This document shows positions 8,851 through 17,143 of a stretch of DNA of 45,628 nt, piece after piece; positions within the stretch are counted from its first letter, which is position 1, and the number at the start of each line of letters is the position of its first letter. The stretch is from assembly GCA_027489245.1 (NCBI GenBank), contig JAIYAC010000020.1, forward strand, positions 136,451 to 182,078, given 5' to 3'. Made by a program: the position numbers and the translations under genes. Under the pieces are notes generated by a model, which saw nothing but the letters and a program-made list of their open reading frames with translations, had not been told where the DNA came from and searched no databases. The stretch is from Neisseriaceae bacterium (GTDB taxonomy: Bacteria; Pseudomonadota; Gammaproteobacteria; Burkholderiales; Chromobacteriaceae).

Positions 8851-8890
8851 AAAACCCCTCTTCGCCCAGCGCGAGAGGGGTTTTCTTTTT
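8851..8890 (+). terminator. Rho-independent terminator of gltX
   Basis: ACCCCTC and GAGGGGT pair around a loop rich in GC and run into TTTTCTTTTTT, 25 bases after the gltX stop. Confidence 0.9.
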
Positions 8891-8901
8891 TGCGGCCAAC
8901 C
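8891..8901 (+). repeat. Intergenic copy of TGCGGCCAACC
   Basis: Perfect 11-mer directly behind the T-tract of the gltX terminator, continuing CCT. One of the family of 44 copies described in the findings. Confidence 0.85.
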
Positions 8902-9112
8902 CTAGCGAAGGCGCGTCATTTCACTGCATTTCTTATTCAATCAGCACACAGTACCAAAATACCAACAGGCTAATTTATTGAAATGTAGCCGATAGAAAAT
9001 TGTTGTTTTATCTAGATTCCTGCCTGCAAGCACAATCCAGTCAAGCCAGCGCTGCCGCCATAGCGCACTGATAGCAACCCTACCCACCACCCCACAGCCA
9101 AGGAGGCCAGCC

Positions 9113-9889
9113 ATGAACATGTCGCGCATCTGCCTGGCGCTTGGCTTGCCGGCCTGTTTGTCCCCCGCCCTGGCGCTGGCCATGACAGTGAACCCCGCTA
9201 TCACGCTGGCCACACTCGAATACCCACCGTTTTGCGACAGCCAGAAACCTGGCGGCGGCGCCCTGGTGGCCATTGTGCGCGAAGCGTTTGCCCTGGAAGA
9301 CATACCCGTCAACGTGGTCGTCATGCCGTGGCAACGCGTGGTATCGCTTAGCCAGCACGGCCGTTTTGATGGCGTTATCGGCATATGGCAAACCGACCTC
9401 AAAAGCATGCAGCTACAAGCAGGCCACCCGGTATTCCGCAGCCTGATCGGCGCCTATACCCTACAAGGCAGAGCACCGCTTCCGCTGACCAGCAGCTGGC
9501 TGGGCGGCAAGCTGGCCGGCACCGTAGCCGGCTACCACTACCCGGCGAATATACTGGGGCTGAAAATGGTGCTGGACAGCACACGGGATGACGAAACCAA
9601 CCTGCGCAAACTGCAACAGCAGCGCATACAGCTGGCCATGACCGAAAAAGCGGTAGGCGATGCCCTGATCCGCTCGGGCAAACTGCCCGGCAGGCCAAAG
9701 CTGGTATGGGGAGAAGTCGTGCTGGCCCAAGAGGCACTGTCGGTAGGGTTTGCTGCCAGCAACATGCGCCCGTTCTGGATGAAATCATTCAACCAGGGGC
9801 TATGGAAACTGCATCAAAGCGGGCGCTACCGCCAGATTGTGGCCATGCACCAGCTGCAAGAGTTTGCCTTGCCGGCACAAACACCATGA
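9113..9889 (+). CDS. Periplasmic solute-binding protein (family 3, amino acid type)
   Basis: 258 aa with a signal peptide (about 1-23, cut near LALA) and an SBP family 3-like fold: ITLATLEYPPFCDSQ near the start of the mature protein, then GGGALVAIVREAFAL, PWQRVVSLSQHGRFDGVIG and a C-terminal FNQGLWKLHQSGRYRQIV. Such proteins bind polar amino acids for ABC import, but no permease or ATPase lies nearby, so it is an orphan that could work with a distant transporter or serve in sensing. The ATG follows AAGGAGG. The terminator begins at the stop codon. Confidence 0.82.
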   Translation: MNMSRICLALGLPACLSPALALAMTVNPAITLATLEYPPFCDSQKPGGGALVAIVREAFALEDIPVNVVVMPWQRVVSLSQHGRFDGVIGIWQTDLKSMQLQAGHPVFRSLIGAYTLQGRAPLPLTSSWLGGKLAGTVAGYHYPANILGLKMVLDSTRDDETNLRKLQQQRIQLAMTEKAVGDALIRSGKLPGRPKLVWGEVVLAQEALSVGFAASNMRPFWMKSFNQGLWKLHQSGRYRQIVAMHQLQEFALPAQTP

Positions 9890-9890
9890 A

Positions 9891-9916
9891 AAAAGCCTGC
9901 TCGAAAGCAGGCTTTT
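9891..9916. terminator. Bidirectional terminator between binding protein and tRNA-Pro
   Basis: AAAAGCCTGCT and AGCAGGCTTTT are perfect 11-bp arms with a 4-nt loop; A- and T-tracts allow it to serve both the solute-binding gene and the convergent tRNA gene. Confidence 0.88.
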
Positions 9917-9922
9917 GCAATA

Positions 9923-9999
9923 TGGTCGGGGTGAGAGGATTCGAACCTCCGGCCTCTACGTCCCGAACGTAGCGCTCTACCAGGCTAAGCTACACCCCG
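9923..9999 (-). tRNA. tRNA-Pro (anticodon CGG)
   Basis: 77-nt tRNA read on the minus strand. Acceptor arms CGGGGTG and CACCCCG pair fully, the CCA end is encoded, the anticodon stem is CTACG/CGTAG with loop TTCGGGA giving anticodon CGG, and the T-arm holds GGTTCGAATCC. It matches the general proline tRNA pattern with C1. No integrated element is found beside it. Confidence 0.97.
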
Positions 10000-10089
10000 C
10001 GTACCATTCATTCATCCTGAAACTGACAGTGCGCCGCTGTTTTGCGTTACAATCTGCCGATCTCAGAGGACAAAGATTATCTATCAATT

Positions 10090-11079
10090 ATGTGGTTTAA
10101 GCAACTGTCTTTCTTTCGGCTGGACGAGAATTTCCTTATCGATAGCGACAAGCTGGCCGATCAGCTAGCCCGCCGCCCTTTCCAGCGCTGTAGCGGCCTG
10201 GACTGGTTCAGCGAGGGCTGGGTTGCCCCGGCCAGCCACCTGGACAGCCCGCTGCACCAGGCACGCGGCTACCAGATGCTGACCCTGCGCCGTGAAGACA
10301 AAGTACTGCCGGCGGGCGTGATTCGCGACCACCTGGACAGCAAGCTGGCCGAGATCGAAGCCGCCGAGCTGCGCAAGGTTGGCCGCAAGGAAAAGCTGGC
10401 GCTGAAAGAACAAATCACCGACGACCTGTTGCCACGCGCCTTCACCCGCTCCGGCCGCACCACCGCCTACATCGATAGCCAGCGCGGCTGGCTGATGGTA
10501 GACAGCGGCACCGCCAGCAAGGCAGAAAACCTGGTCTCCACCCTGCGCGAAGCGCTGCCGCCCTTCCCCGCCGCCCTGCCGCGCACCACGCTGTCACCGC
10601 ATGCCGTGATGACCGACTGGCTGGCCGCGGGCGAAGCCGGTTTTGGCTTTGAGCTGGATGCCGAATGCGAGCTGAAAGACAGCAGCGAAAACGGTGCGGT
10701 AGTACGCTGCACCCGCATCGACCTGACCGCCGACGAAATCCGCCAGCACATTGCCACCGGCAAGCAGGTTACCCGCCTGGGCCTGATCTGGCGCGAGCGC
10801 ATCCGCTTTGTGCTAACCGACCAGCTGCAACTGAAACGCCTGCAGTTTCTGGATGTGCTGCAAGAAGAAGCCAGCCAGGCCGGCGACGATCTGGCCAGCC
10901 TGTTCGAGGCCACCTTCCTGCTGATGGCAGAAGAGCTGGGCGACCTGGTGAACGACCTGGTGGCCGCCCTGGGTGGCCTGGAAGCCAGCCAGCAAAACGG
11001 CAACACCCCCGCCCCGGCTCCTGCTGCCGCTACGCCGGATAGCGGCAGCGAAAACAGCATAGACGTACCCTGGGCCTAA
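10090..11079 (+). CDS. rdgC: Recombination-associated protein RdgC
   Basis: 329-aa ring-forming, nonspecific double-stranded DNA-binding protein that restrains RecA; in Neisseria it is linked to pilin antigenic variation. The N-terminus MWFKQLSFFRL and the stretch LTLRREDKVLPAGVIRDHLD are diagnostic, as are DLLPRAFTRSGRTTAYID and LTADEIRQHI. The start was placed at the ATG at 10090, where homology should begin; the longer upstream reading has no support, and the Shine-Dalgarno (GAGGA) is rather far. The last 30 residues are a Pro/Ala/Ser-rich tail. A perfect copy of the repeated word lies at 10377. Confidence 0.95.
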   Translation: MWFKQLSFFRLDENFLIDSDKLADQLARRPFQRCSGLDWFSEGWVAPASHLDSPLHQARGYQMLTLRREDKVLPAGVIRDHLDSKLAEIEAAELRKVGRKEKLALKEQITDDLLPRAFTRSGRTTAYIDSQRGWLMVDSGTASKAENLVSTLREALPPFPAALPRTTLSPHAVMTDWLAAGEAGFGFELDAECELKDSSENGAVVRCTRIDLTADEIRQHIATGKQVTRLGLIWRERIRFVLTDQLQLKRLQFLDVLQEEASQAGDDLASLFEATFLLMAEELGDLVNDLVAALGGLEASQQNGNTPAPAPAAATPDSGSENSIDVPWA

Positions 11080-11089
11080 GCCCGCCAGC

Positions 11090-11119
11090 CACACCGCCGC
11101 CTGCGGGGGTGTGGCTTTG
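11090..11119 (+). terminator. Probable terminator of rdgC
   Basis: CCACACC and GGTGTGG pair around a GC-rich loop, followed by CTTTGCC; the T-run is short. Confidence 0.6.
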
Positions 11120-11161
11120 CCACATCACTGATGACAAAGCGATAGTTGCGCTGTCTATAGT

Positions 11162-11167
11162 TATAAT
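11162..11167 (+). promoter_or_regulatory. Possible -10 box for the tail-anchored protein gene
   Basis: Perfect TATAAT in an AT-rich stretch 58 bases before the start codon; no matching -35 box at normal spacing is evident. Confidence 0.3.
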
Positions 11168-11224
11168 CATTTGCTGTAAAATCGTGTAGGCTGAAAGCTG
11201 CTACTTCTTAATGCCTGCACCACC

Positions 11225-12061
11225 ATGAATACCAAAGCCAGCAAGACACCCGCCATCGCGCCACCACCAGAGCCGCCACCACTGCCGCCCGTTGAAAACG
11301 AGGTGTTTCTGGCCGGCTTGTCTACGACGCATGGCGAGCAGCTACTGGCCTTGATGGATGGTGGTAGCCCAATTTATGTGTTTGTGCGGCGCAGCTTTGG
11401 CAAAACCCAGCAGTCTGACTTTTTCCGTATCCAGTTTGCCGCCTACGCCCAGGTACAAGGCGGGCAGTGGAAGCTGTATCAGGGCGAGGTGAGCGAATGG
11501 CTGAACACGCGCAACTGCCTGCAGGTATCGGTAGACCACCCACGCCAGATAGTGCAGTTTGGCCCCAAATCCGGCTTTAACCTGAGCGCCGAGCTGACCG
11601 GCCTGGGCCTGACCAGCTACGCCTACGCCCAGGCTATCTTGTGGCTGAAGGCGCACTATTCCGAATACAGCGTGCAGCCCACCACCCTGCCCAACCCCGA
11701 GGCCGAAGGTGAAGAAGCCCGCATCAAGCGTAACGCCCGCCTGGCCGCGCAGGGTTTTGACATCGAGTTTCTGGATAGCGAGCAACGCTCGGGGCGCTAT
11801 TTCAAAGACAAAATCTCGCGTCTGATCAGCAGCTGGGAAACCGAGAAAATCACCGAGGTACCGGTCAGCGCCCTGCTGGACAATATCGCGCGGCTGGATG
11901 GCGAAAAGGCCGAGCTGCAGCGGCAGGTGCACGCCATCAAAACCCAGGAGCGCTCGCTGGAAGACTCGCTCAGCAAGGAAAAGCAGACCAATCTGGTGCT
12001 CACCGGCGTCACCTGCTTTGTGCTGGTGTTTACCCTGATGGGCATCTTCGGCCTGTATTGA
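11225..12061 (+). CDS. Unknown protein with coiled coil and C-terminal membrane anchor
   Basis: 278 aa; I do not recognise the family. Seen directly: a Pro-rich N-terminus (residues 9-25, PPPEPPPLPP), a globular middle of about residues 28-165 with many aromatic residues, an acidic-basic linker (EAEGEEARIKRNARLAAQ), a helical region with coiled-coil spacing at about 225-255 (LDGEKAELQRQV, ERSLEDSLSKEKQ), and one hydrophobic segment at the very end (LVLTGVTCFVLVFTLMGIFGLY). There is no signal peptide, so it is probably tail-anchored with its bulk in the cytoplasm. No Shine-Dalgarno is visible before the ATG, but a TATAAT lies about 58 bases upstream. It forms a single-gene unit ending in the palindromic terminator at 12078. 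Confidence 0.75.
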   Translation: MNTKASKTPAIAPPPEPPPLPPVENEVFLAGLSTTHGEQLLALMDGGSPIYVFVRRSFGKTQQSDFFRIQFAAYAQVQGGQWKLYQGEVSEWLNTRNCLQVSVDHPRQIVQFGPKSGFNLSAELTGLGLTSYAYAQAILWLKAHYSEYSVQPTTLPNPEAEGEEARIKRNARLAAQGFDIEFLDSEQRSGRYFKDKISRLISSWETEKITEVPVSALLDNIARLDGEKAELQRQVHAIKTQERSLEDSLSKEKQTNLVLTGVTCFVLVFTLMGIFGLY

Positions 12062-12077
12062 GCACGCCGCACACCAC

Positions 12078-12105
12078 AAAAAGGTTGGCCGCGGCCAACC
12101 TTTTT
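12078..12105. terminator. 28-bp perfect palindrome: terminator made of two fused repeat words
   Basis: The whole stretch from A-tract to T-tract is its own reverse complement. Each arm carries GGTTGGCCGC, so two inverted copies of the repeated word overlap by two bases and, flanked by AAAAA and TTTTT, create a bidirectional terminator between two convergent genes. Using inverted uptake words as terminators is well known for Neisseria and Haemophilus. Confidence 0.85.
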
Positions 12106-12120
12106 GCTTGAGCGGCAGGC

Positions 12121-12510
12121 TTACTCGAAGCCCAGCGCCTGTGGCTTGTCTACCGGCAGGCCGGCCGCCACCCAGGCATCAAAACCGCCGGCCATCGACA
12201 CCACCTGCGCAAAGCCCATCTGCTGCATCACCCATGCTGCCAGCGCTGCGCGCCCGCTGGTCTTGCAGTACACCAGCACCTGTCGGCCGGTATCGCCCAG
12301 CGCGGCCTCGCCAGACAGGCGAAACTCCAGCAGGCCGCGCGGCACGTTGATGGCACCGGCCAGGTGGCCAGCCTGATATTCGTCTGGCTCGCGCACATCC
12401 AGCAGCAGCACCTGGCCTGCGGCTATCTGCGCCTTGGCTTCCTCTAGTGTGCATTCGTGGATTTGCGCCCTGGCGGCAGCTACCAATTCGTGTGCGTTGC
12501 GTTTCAGCAT
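12121..12510 (-). CDS. Rhodanese-domain sulfurtransferase
   Basis: 129-aa single-domain rhodanese. Residues 35-55 (LLLDVREPDEYQAGHLAGAI) form the conserved CH2A region and the active-site loop is CKTSGR with catalytic Cys82. It has no signal peptide and is cytoplasmic. Such proteins move sulfane sulfur between thiosulfate, persulfides and acceptors. It is divergent from an RND pump operon that ends with DUF2892 and a second rhodanese, so a role in persulfide or thiosulfate handling is likely. The ATG follows AGGAGAG. Confidence 0.9.
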   Translation of the reverse strand: MLKRNAHELVAAARAQIHECTLEEAKAQIAAGQVLLLDVREPDEYQAGHLAGAINVPRGLLEFRLSGEAALGDTGRQVLVYCKTSGRAALAAWVMQQMGFAQVVSMAGGFDAWVAAGLPVDKPQALGFE

Positions 12511-12552
12511 GATCTCTCCTGTCTCGGGCCTGGGTGCCCATCACAAGTCCAT

Positions 12553-12609
12553 GATAATCCTGACGTTGTACATTATCAATTTTTATATTATGTTATGTAA
12601 TAGATAACT
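12553..12609. promoter_or_regulatory. AT-rich control region between rhodanese and RND operon
   Basis: Contains two inverted repeats: GATAAT...ATTATC (12553-12577, arms 6 bp) and GTTAT...ATAAC (12593-12609, arms 5 bp). A weak promoter, TTGTAC (12566) and TATGTT (12589) with 17-bp spacing, overlaps the first and points at the pump genes. ArsR-type sulfide sensors such as BigR bind AT-rich sites of this kind, but no regulator gene is present here, so the assignment is tentative. Confidence 0.4.
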
Positions 12610-12625
12610 TTACCGGGAGCCGACC

Positions 12626-13648
12626 GTGCACCTGCTTCGCATCAGCGTCATTGCCCTTTACGTCAGCCCCGCGCTGGCGGCCCCCCTGCCTACCGTACTA
12701 CTGGGCAGCCAGCAACACAGCCAGCTTTATCACAGCCAGGGCGTGGTGCAGGCGCAGCGCAGCGCCGTGCTGTCGGTACCGGTTTCCGGCCGCCTTACCC
12801 AGCTATCGGCGCGCGCTGGCGACAGCGTCAAAGCAGGCACCGTGCTGGCCCGCGTGGATGGCGAAGCGGCACAGCAGACCGCCAGCGCCAGCCAGGCGCA
12901 GATCGCTGCCGCCCAAGCCCAGCTCGCGCAAGCGCAACGCGAGTTTGCCCGCACGCAACAGCTGGCTGCGCAACACTTCATCAGCGCCTCGGCGCTGGAT
13001 GCCGCCCAGGCGCAGCTGAAAACTGCCGAAGCCCAGGCCCGTGCCCAGATGGCCAGCGCCCGTGCCAGCGGCGCACAGGCCGGGCTGTACCAGCTGAGCG
13101 CCCCGTTTGCGGGCACCATCGCCCGTGTTAACGGCGATCTGGGCGCGCTGGCCATGCCGGGCCAGGCGATTGTCGAGCTATACGATGGCAGCGCGCTGCG
13201 CGTAGAGGTGCAGCTGCCTGCCAGCGTGTACGGCAACGTCAACCAGCAGGCCATGCCCACGCTCAGCTGGCGCGGCCAGGCGCTGAAGGTTGGCCGCATC
13301 GAGTGGTTCCCCGCTACCGACGCCGGCAGCCAGACCCGCACCGTGCGCATCAACCTGCAAGCCGGCAGCAGCACAGTACCGGTGGGCGAGATGGTACAAG
13401 CCGGGTTTAGCCTGCGCGGCAGCAGCACCCAGCTGCGCGTACCCGCCGCAGCCGTAAGCCGCCAGCGCGAATTCGACACCGTGTACGTGGTAGACCACAG
13501 CGGCCGCGCCAGCTTGCGTTTTGTGCGGCTGGGCAGCGCCGATAACGGTTATTTCCCGGTGCTGGCAGGCCTGCGCGCCGGCGAGCGCATTGCGGCCAAC
13601 GCCGAACAGGCGGCCGCCCTGAGCGCCACCCAGGCAGGAGCACGCTGA
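12626..13648 (+). CDS. RND efflux periplasmic adaptor (membrane fusion protein)
   Basis: 340-aa HlyD/AcrA-family adaptor starting at GTG after GGGAG. Signal peptide about 1-19 (ends ALAAP). The lipoyl half-motifs are at about 50-75 (VPVSGRLTQLSARAGDSVKAGTVLARVD) and 155-175 (LSAPFAGTIARVNGDLGALA), with a helical hairpin rich in Ala/Gln between them and beta-barrel parts after. No lipobox cysteine, so it is not a typical lipoprotein adaptor. Its stop overlaps the pump start, so the two are coupled. No outer membrane channel gene is present in the operon. Confidence 0.88.
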   Translation: MHLLRISVIALYVSPALAAPLPTVLLGSQQHSQLYHSQGVVQAQRSAVLSVPVSGRLTQLSARAGDSVKAGTVLARVDGEAAQQTASASQAQIAAAQAQLAQAQREFARTQQLAAQHFISASALDAAQAQLKTAEAQARAQMASARASGAQAGLYQLSAPFAGTIARVNGDLGALAMPGQAIVELYDGSALRVEVQLPASVYGNVNQQAMPTLSWRGQALKVGRIEWFPATDAGSQTRTVRINLQAGSSTVPVGEMVQAGFSLRGSSTQLRVPAAAVSRQREFDTVYVVDHSGRASLRFVRLGSADNGYFPVLAGLRAGERIAANAEQAAALSATQAGAR

Positions 13649-16600
13649 TGAGCACCCCGCACAAGCTGGGCGTGGCCGGCCGGCTGGCCGCGTATTTCCA
13701 GCACGCTCGCATCACGCCGCTGATTGCCCTGCTGGCGCTGCTGCTGGGCCTGTTTGCCGTGCTGGTGACACCGCGCGAAGAAGAGCCACAGATCAATGTG
13801 ACCATGGCCAATGTGCTGATTCCCTTCCCCGGCGCCAGTGTGGAAAGCGTGGAAAGCCTGGTGGCGCAACCCGCCGAGCAGGTACTGGGGCAGATCGACG
13901 GCGTAGAGCACCTGTACGCGGTAAGCCGCCCCGGCATGGCGATTCTTACCGTGCAGTTCAAGGTGGGCGTGCCGCGTATCGACGCGCTGGTACGGCTCTA
14001 CGACACCATCCACAGCCACGCCGACTGGCTGCCGCAGGGCCTGGGCGTCGGCCAGCCGCTGATCAAGCCCAAGGGCATTGATGATGTGCCCATCGTCACC
14101 TTTACCCTGCACGCCCGCGACAACAGCCTGGGCAGCCTGGACCTGGCCCGCGTTGCCCGCGCGCTAGAAGGCGAGCTCAAACGCGTGCCGGGTACCCGCG
14201 AAGTGACCACCAGCGGCGACCCCGGCCAGGCCATCAACGTGAGCCTGCAGCCACACAAACTGCAAGCCACCGGCCTCACCGTGGCCGACCTGCGCCAGGC
14301 ACTGTCTGCGGCCAACCTGGCGCTGCCACTGGGCCAAACCGTGAACCAGCGTGCCATCACGCTGGAAGCCGGCCCCTACCTGCAAAACGCCGACCAGGTC
14401 GCCAGCCTGATCGTGGCGGTGCGTAACGGCCGCCCGGTGTACCTGCGCGACGTGGCCGAGGTCAGCGCTGGCGCGCAGCAGGCCAGCCAGTACGTGTGGT
14501 ACGGCGATGCCCACGGCACGCGTCCCGCCGTGACCATCAGCATCACCAAACAGCCAGGCCAGAACGCGGTAGATATCGCCAATGCGCTGGAAGCCCGTGT
14601 CGCCCAGCTGAAAAACAGCCTGATCCCCGCCGATGTCGAGGTCACCCTGACGCGCAACTACGGCGCCACCGCCAACGACAAGGCGCAAAAGCTGATCCAG
14701 AAGCTGGCGTTTGCCACCGCCGCGGTGGTGGCGCTGGTGATGCTGGCGCTGGGCCGGCGCGAAGCTGCCATCGTGGGCGTAGCGGTGATCCTGACCCTTA
14801 CCGCCACGCTGTTTGCGTCCTGGGCCTGGGGCTTTACGCTGAACCGCGTGTCGCTGTTTGCGCTGATTTTCTCCATCGGCATTCTGGTGGACGACGCCAT
14901 CGTGGTGGTGGAAAACATCCATCGCCACCGCCAGCTCACCCCGGATGCCCGCCTGGGCGAGCTGATTCCGCGGGCGGTAGACGAAGTGGGCGGCCCCACC
15001 ATCCTGGCCACGCTCACCGTGATTGCCGCGCTGCTGCCGATGGCGTTTGTCAGCGGCCTGATGGGCCCGTACATGAGCCCCATCCCCATTAATGCCTCGA
15101 TGGGCATGCTGATCTCGCTAGCCATCGCTTTTGTACTGACGCCGTGGCTGGCGCAGCGCTGGCTGGCTCGCCAGCACACCCAGCACGACGGCCTGTCTGC
15201 CCGCCTGCAACCGTTGGCCGCACGCCTGTTCGCCCCCTTCCTGCACCCGCACAGCGGCGGCCGCGCCCGCAGCTTGCTGATGCTGGGGGTGGCCGGCATG
15301 GTGGTGCTGTCGCTGGCGCTGCCGGTGGCCAAGCTGGTGGTGCTGAAAATGCTGCCGTTCGATAACAAATCCGAGCTGCAGCTGGTAGTAGACATGCCGG
15401 CCGGCACGCCGCTGGAAGACACCGCCGCCGCGCTACAAAGCCTGGGCCAGTGGCTAGGCCAGCAGCCCGAGGTGGTGAACTACCAGGCCTACGCTGGCAC
15501 CGCCGCGCCGATCAACTTCAATGGCCTGGTGCGCCAGTACTACCTGCGCGGCGGCTTTGACAGCGGCGACATCCTGATCAACCTGCAGGACAAACACCAG
15601 CGCGCGGCATCCAGCCACAGCCTGGCGCTACGCTACCGCCCGGCGCTGCAGCAGATTGCGCGCCAGTACGGCGCCCGCATCAAGCTGGTAGAAGTGCCAC
15701 CCGGCCCGCCGGTGATGGCGCCCATCGTGGCCGAGGTGTACGGCCCGTCTGCCGCCGGCCGCGCCAGCGTGGCGCAGCAGCTGGAAGCCGTGTTCAAGCG
15801 CAGCAGCCACATCGTGGATATCGATAGCAGCGTGCAGCCCACGGGGCCAAAAACCGTGCTGCTGATCGACCGCGAAAAAGCCATGCAGCGCGGCGTGCCA
15901 CAGTCTGCCATCGTCACCACCCTGGCCGCCGGGCTGTCGGGCGATAACGCCACCTGGCTACACGACCTCAGCAAATACGCGGTGCCGGTACAGCTACGCC
16001 TGCCGCAAGCGCTGCAAGCCGACACCCACGCCCTGCTGGCGCTGCCGGTGCGCGCGGGCGACGGCAGCGTGATGCCGCTGTCCGAACTGGTGCGCGCCGT
16101 ACCGGCCAGTACCGAACGCCCGCGCCTGCGCAAAGACGGCATGGCGGTGGACTACGTGACCGGCGACATGGCCGGCGGCGCAGACAGCCCGCTCTACGGC
16201 ATGTTTGCCCTGCGCGGCCAACTTGCCAGCATCCGCACGGCCAACCTGCAGCCGCTGGGCGAGTACTTTATCCACCAGCCCGCCGACCCGCAGCGCGAGT
16301 ACGCCATCAAATGGGATGGCGAATGGCAGATCACCTACGACACCTTCCGCGACATGGGCGCAGCCTACGCCGTGGGCCTGGTCTTGATCTACCTGCTGGT
16401 GGTGGCGCACTTTGGCTCCTACCTGATGCCGCTGATCATCATGGCGCCGATTCCGCTAACGCTGGTAGGCGTCATGCCGGGCCACGCCCTGCTGGGGGCG
16501 CCGTTTACCGCCACCAGCATGATCGGCATGATCGCACTGGCCGGCATCATCGTGCGCAACTCCATTCTGCTGGTGGACTTCATCCGGCTGGACGTGGCCG

Positions 16601-16842
16601 CCGGCAGCGAGCTGGCCAGCGCCGTGGTGCGCTCGGCCGCCACCCGCGCCCAGCCTATTGCGCTAACCGGCCTGGCCGCCATGATCGGCGCGCTGTTCAT
16701 CCTGGACGACCCTATCTTCAACGGCCTGGCCATTGCGCTGATCTTCGGCATTTTCGTGTCCACCCTGCTCACGCTGGTGGTGATCCCGCTGCTGTATTAC
16801 ATCGCCTTCCGCGGCCAACCTCAGGAAAGAACCTCGCCATGA
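13648..16842 (+). CDS. RND efflux pump, inner membrane permease
   Basis: 1064-aa proton-driven pump of the AcrB/HAE type. After the first membrane helix comes TPREEEPQINVTMANV and FPGASVESVESLVAQP, standard for the porter domain. The transmembrane helix 4 motif GILVDDAIVVVENI carries the proton-relay pair Asp415-Asp416; the second half has a matching set of helices. It forms the core of an operon with the upstream adaptor and a downstream DUF2892 protein whose ATG overlaps its stop by four bases. Linkage to two rhodaneses suggests a sulfur-related substrate or stress rather than general drugs. Several copies of the repeated word fall inside the gene. Confidence 0.92.
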   Translation: MSTPHKLGVAGRLAAYFQHARITPLIALLALLLGLFAVLVTPREEEPQINVTMANVLIPFPGASVESVESLVAQPAEQVLGQIDGVEHLYAVSRPGMAILTVQFKVGVPRIDALVRLYDTIHSHADWLPQGLGVGQPLIKPKGIDDVPIVTFTLHARDNSLGSLDLARVARALEGELKRVPGTREVTTSGDPGQAINVSLQPHKLQATGLTVADLRQALSAANLALPLGQTVNQRAITLEAGPYLQNADQVASLIVAVRNGRPVYLRDVAEVSAGAQQASQYVWYGDAHGTRPAVTISITKQPGQNAVDIANALEARVAQLKNSLIPADVEVTLTRNYGATANDKAQKLIQKLAFATAAVVALVMLALGRREAAIVGVAVILTLTATLFASWAWGFTLNRVSLFALIFSIGILVDDAIVVVENIHRHRQLTPDARLGELIPRAVDEVGGPTILATLTVIAALLPMAFVSGLMGPYMSPIPINASMGMLISLAIAFVLTPWLAQRWLARQHTQHDGLSARLQPLAARLFAPFLHPHSGGRARSLLMLGVAGMVVLSLALPVAKLVVLKMLPFDNKSELQLVVDMPAGTPLEDTAAALQSLGQWLGQQPEVVNYQAYAGTAAPINFNGLVRQYYLRGGFDSGDILINLQDKHQRAASSHSLALRYRPALQQIARQYGARIKLVEVPPGPPVMAPIVAEVYGPSAAGRASVAQQLEAVFKRSSHIVDIDSSVQPTGPKTVLLIDREKAMQRGVPQSAIVTTLAAGLSGDNATWLHDLSKYAVPVQLRLPQALQADTHALLALPVRAGDGSVMPLSELVRAVPASTERPRLRKDGMAVDYVTGDMAGGADSPLYGMFALRGQLASIRTANLQPLGEYFIHQPADPQREYAIKWDGEWQITYDTFRDMGAAYAVGLVLIYLLVVAHFGSYLMPLIIMAPIPLTLVGVMPGHALLGAPFTATSMIGMIALAGIIVRNSILLVDFIRLDVAAGSELASAVVRSAATRAQPIALTGLAAMIGALFILDDPIFNGLAIALIFGIFVSTLLTLVVIPLLYYIAFRGQPQERTSP

Positions 16843-17063
16843 CCATAGAACGCGCCATCCGCTTTTTTGCCGGCTGCATGATCCTGCTCTCGCTGGCACT
16901 GGGTGCCCAAGCCAGCCCGCTATTTGCCAGCCAGCACTGGCTGTGGCTTACCGCCTTCGTGGGGGCCAACTTGCTGCAGTATTCGCTGAGCAACTTCTGC
17001 CCGCTGGCCATGCTGCTGAAAAAACTGGGCCTGCCCGAACAGACAGCCTGCCTTCAGAAATGA
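16839..17063 (+). CDS. DUF2892 (YgaP-like) small membrane protein
   Basis: 74 aa with two hydrophobic segments (about 8-27 and 33-52) and the family motif LSNFCPLAMLLKKLGL. DUF2892 proteins are commonly fused to or encoded next to rhodanese domains, as in E. coli YgaP, a membrane rhodanese. Here the rhodanese is a separate gene 80 bases downstream, giving a split YgaP. The ATG overlaps the pump stop. Confidence 0.88.
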   Translation: MTIERAIRFFAGCMILLSLALGAQASPLFASQHWLWLTAFVGANLLQYSLSNFCPLAMLLKKLGLPEQTACLQK

Positions 17064-17143
17064 TTTATTGCTGTCGATAAAAAATGCGGCAGCTACCCGC
17101 TGCCACCCGATAACAATATCTACCGGACACACAAGGACAGGCC

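Noticed and set aside
9923..9999. tRNA-Pro as a possible integration site
   Set aside because: No integrase, direct repeat of the tRNA end or foreign genes on either side.
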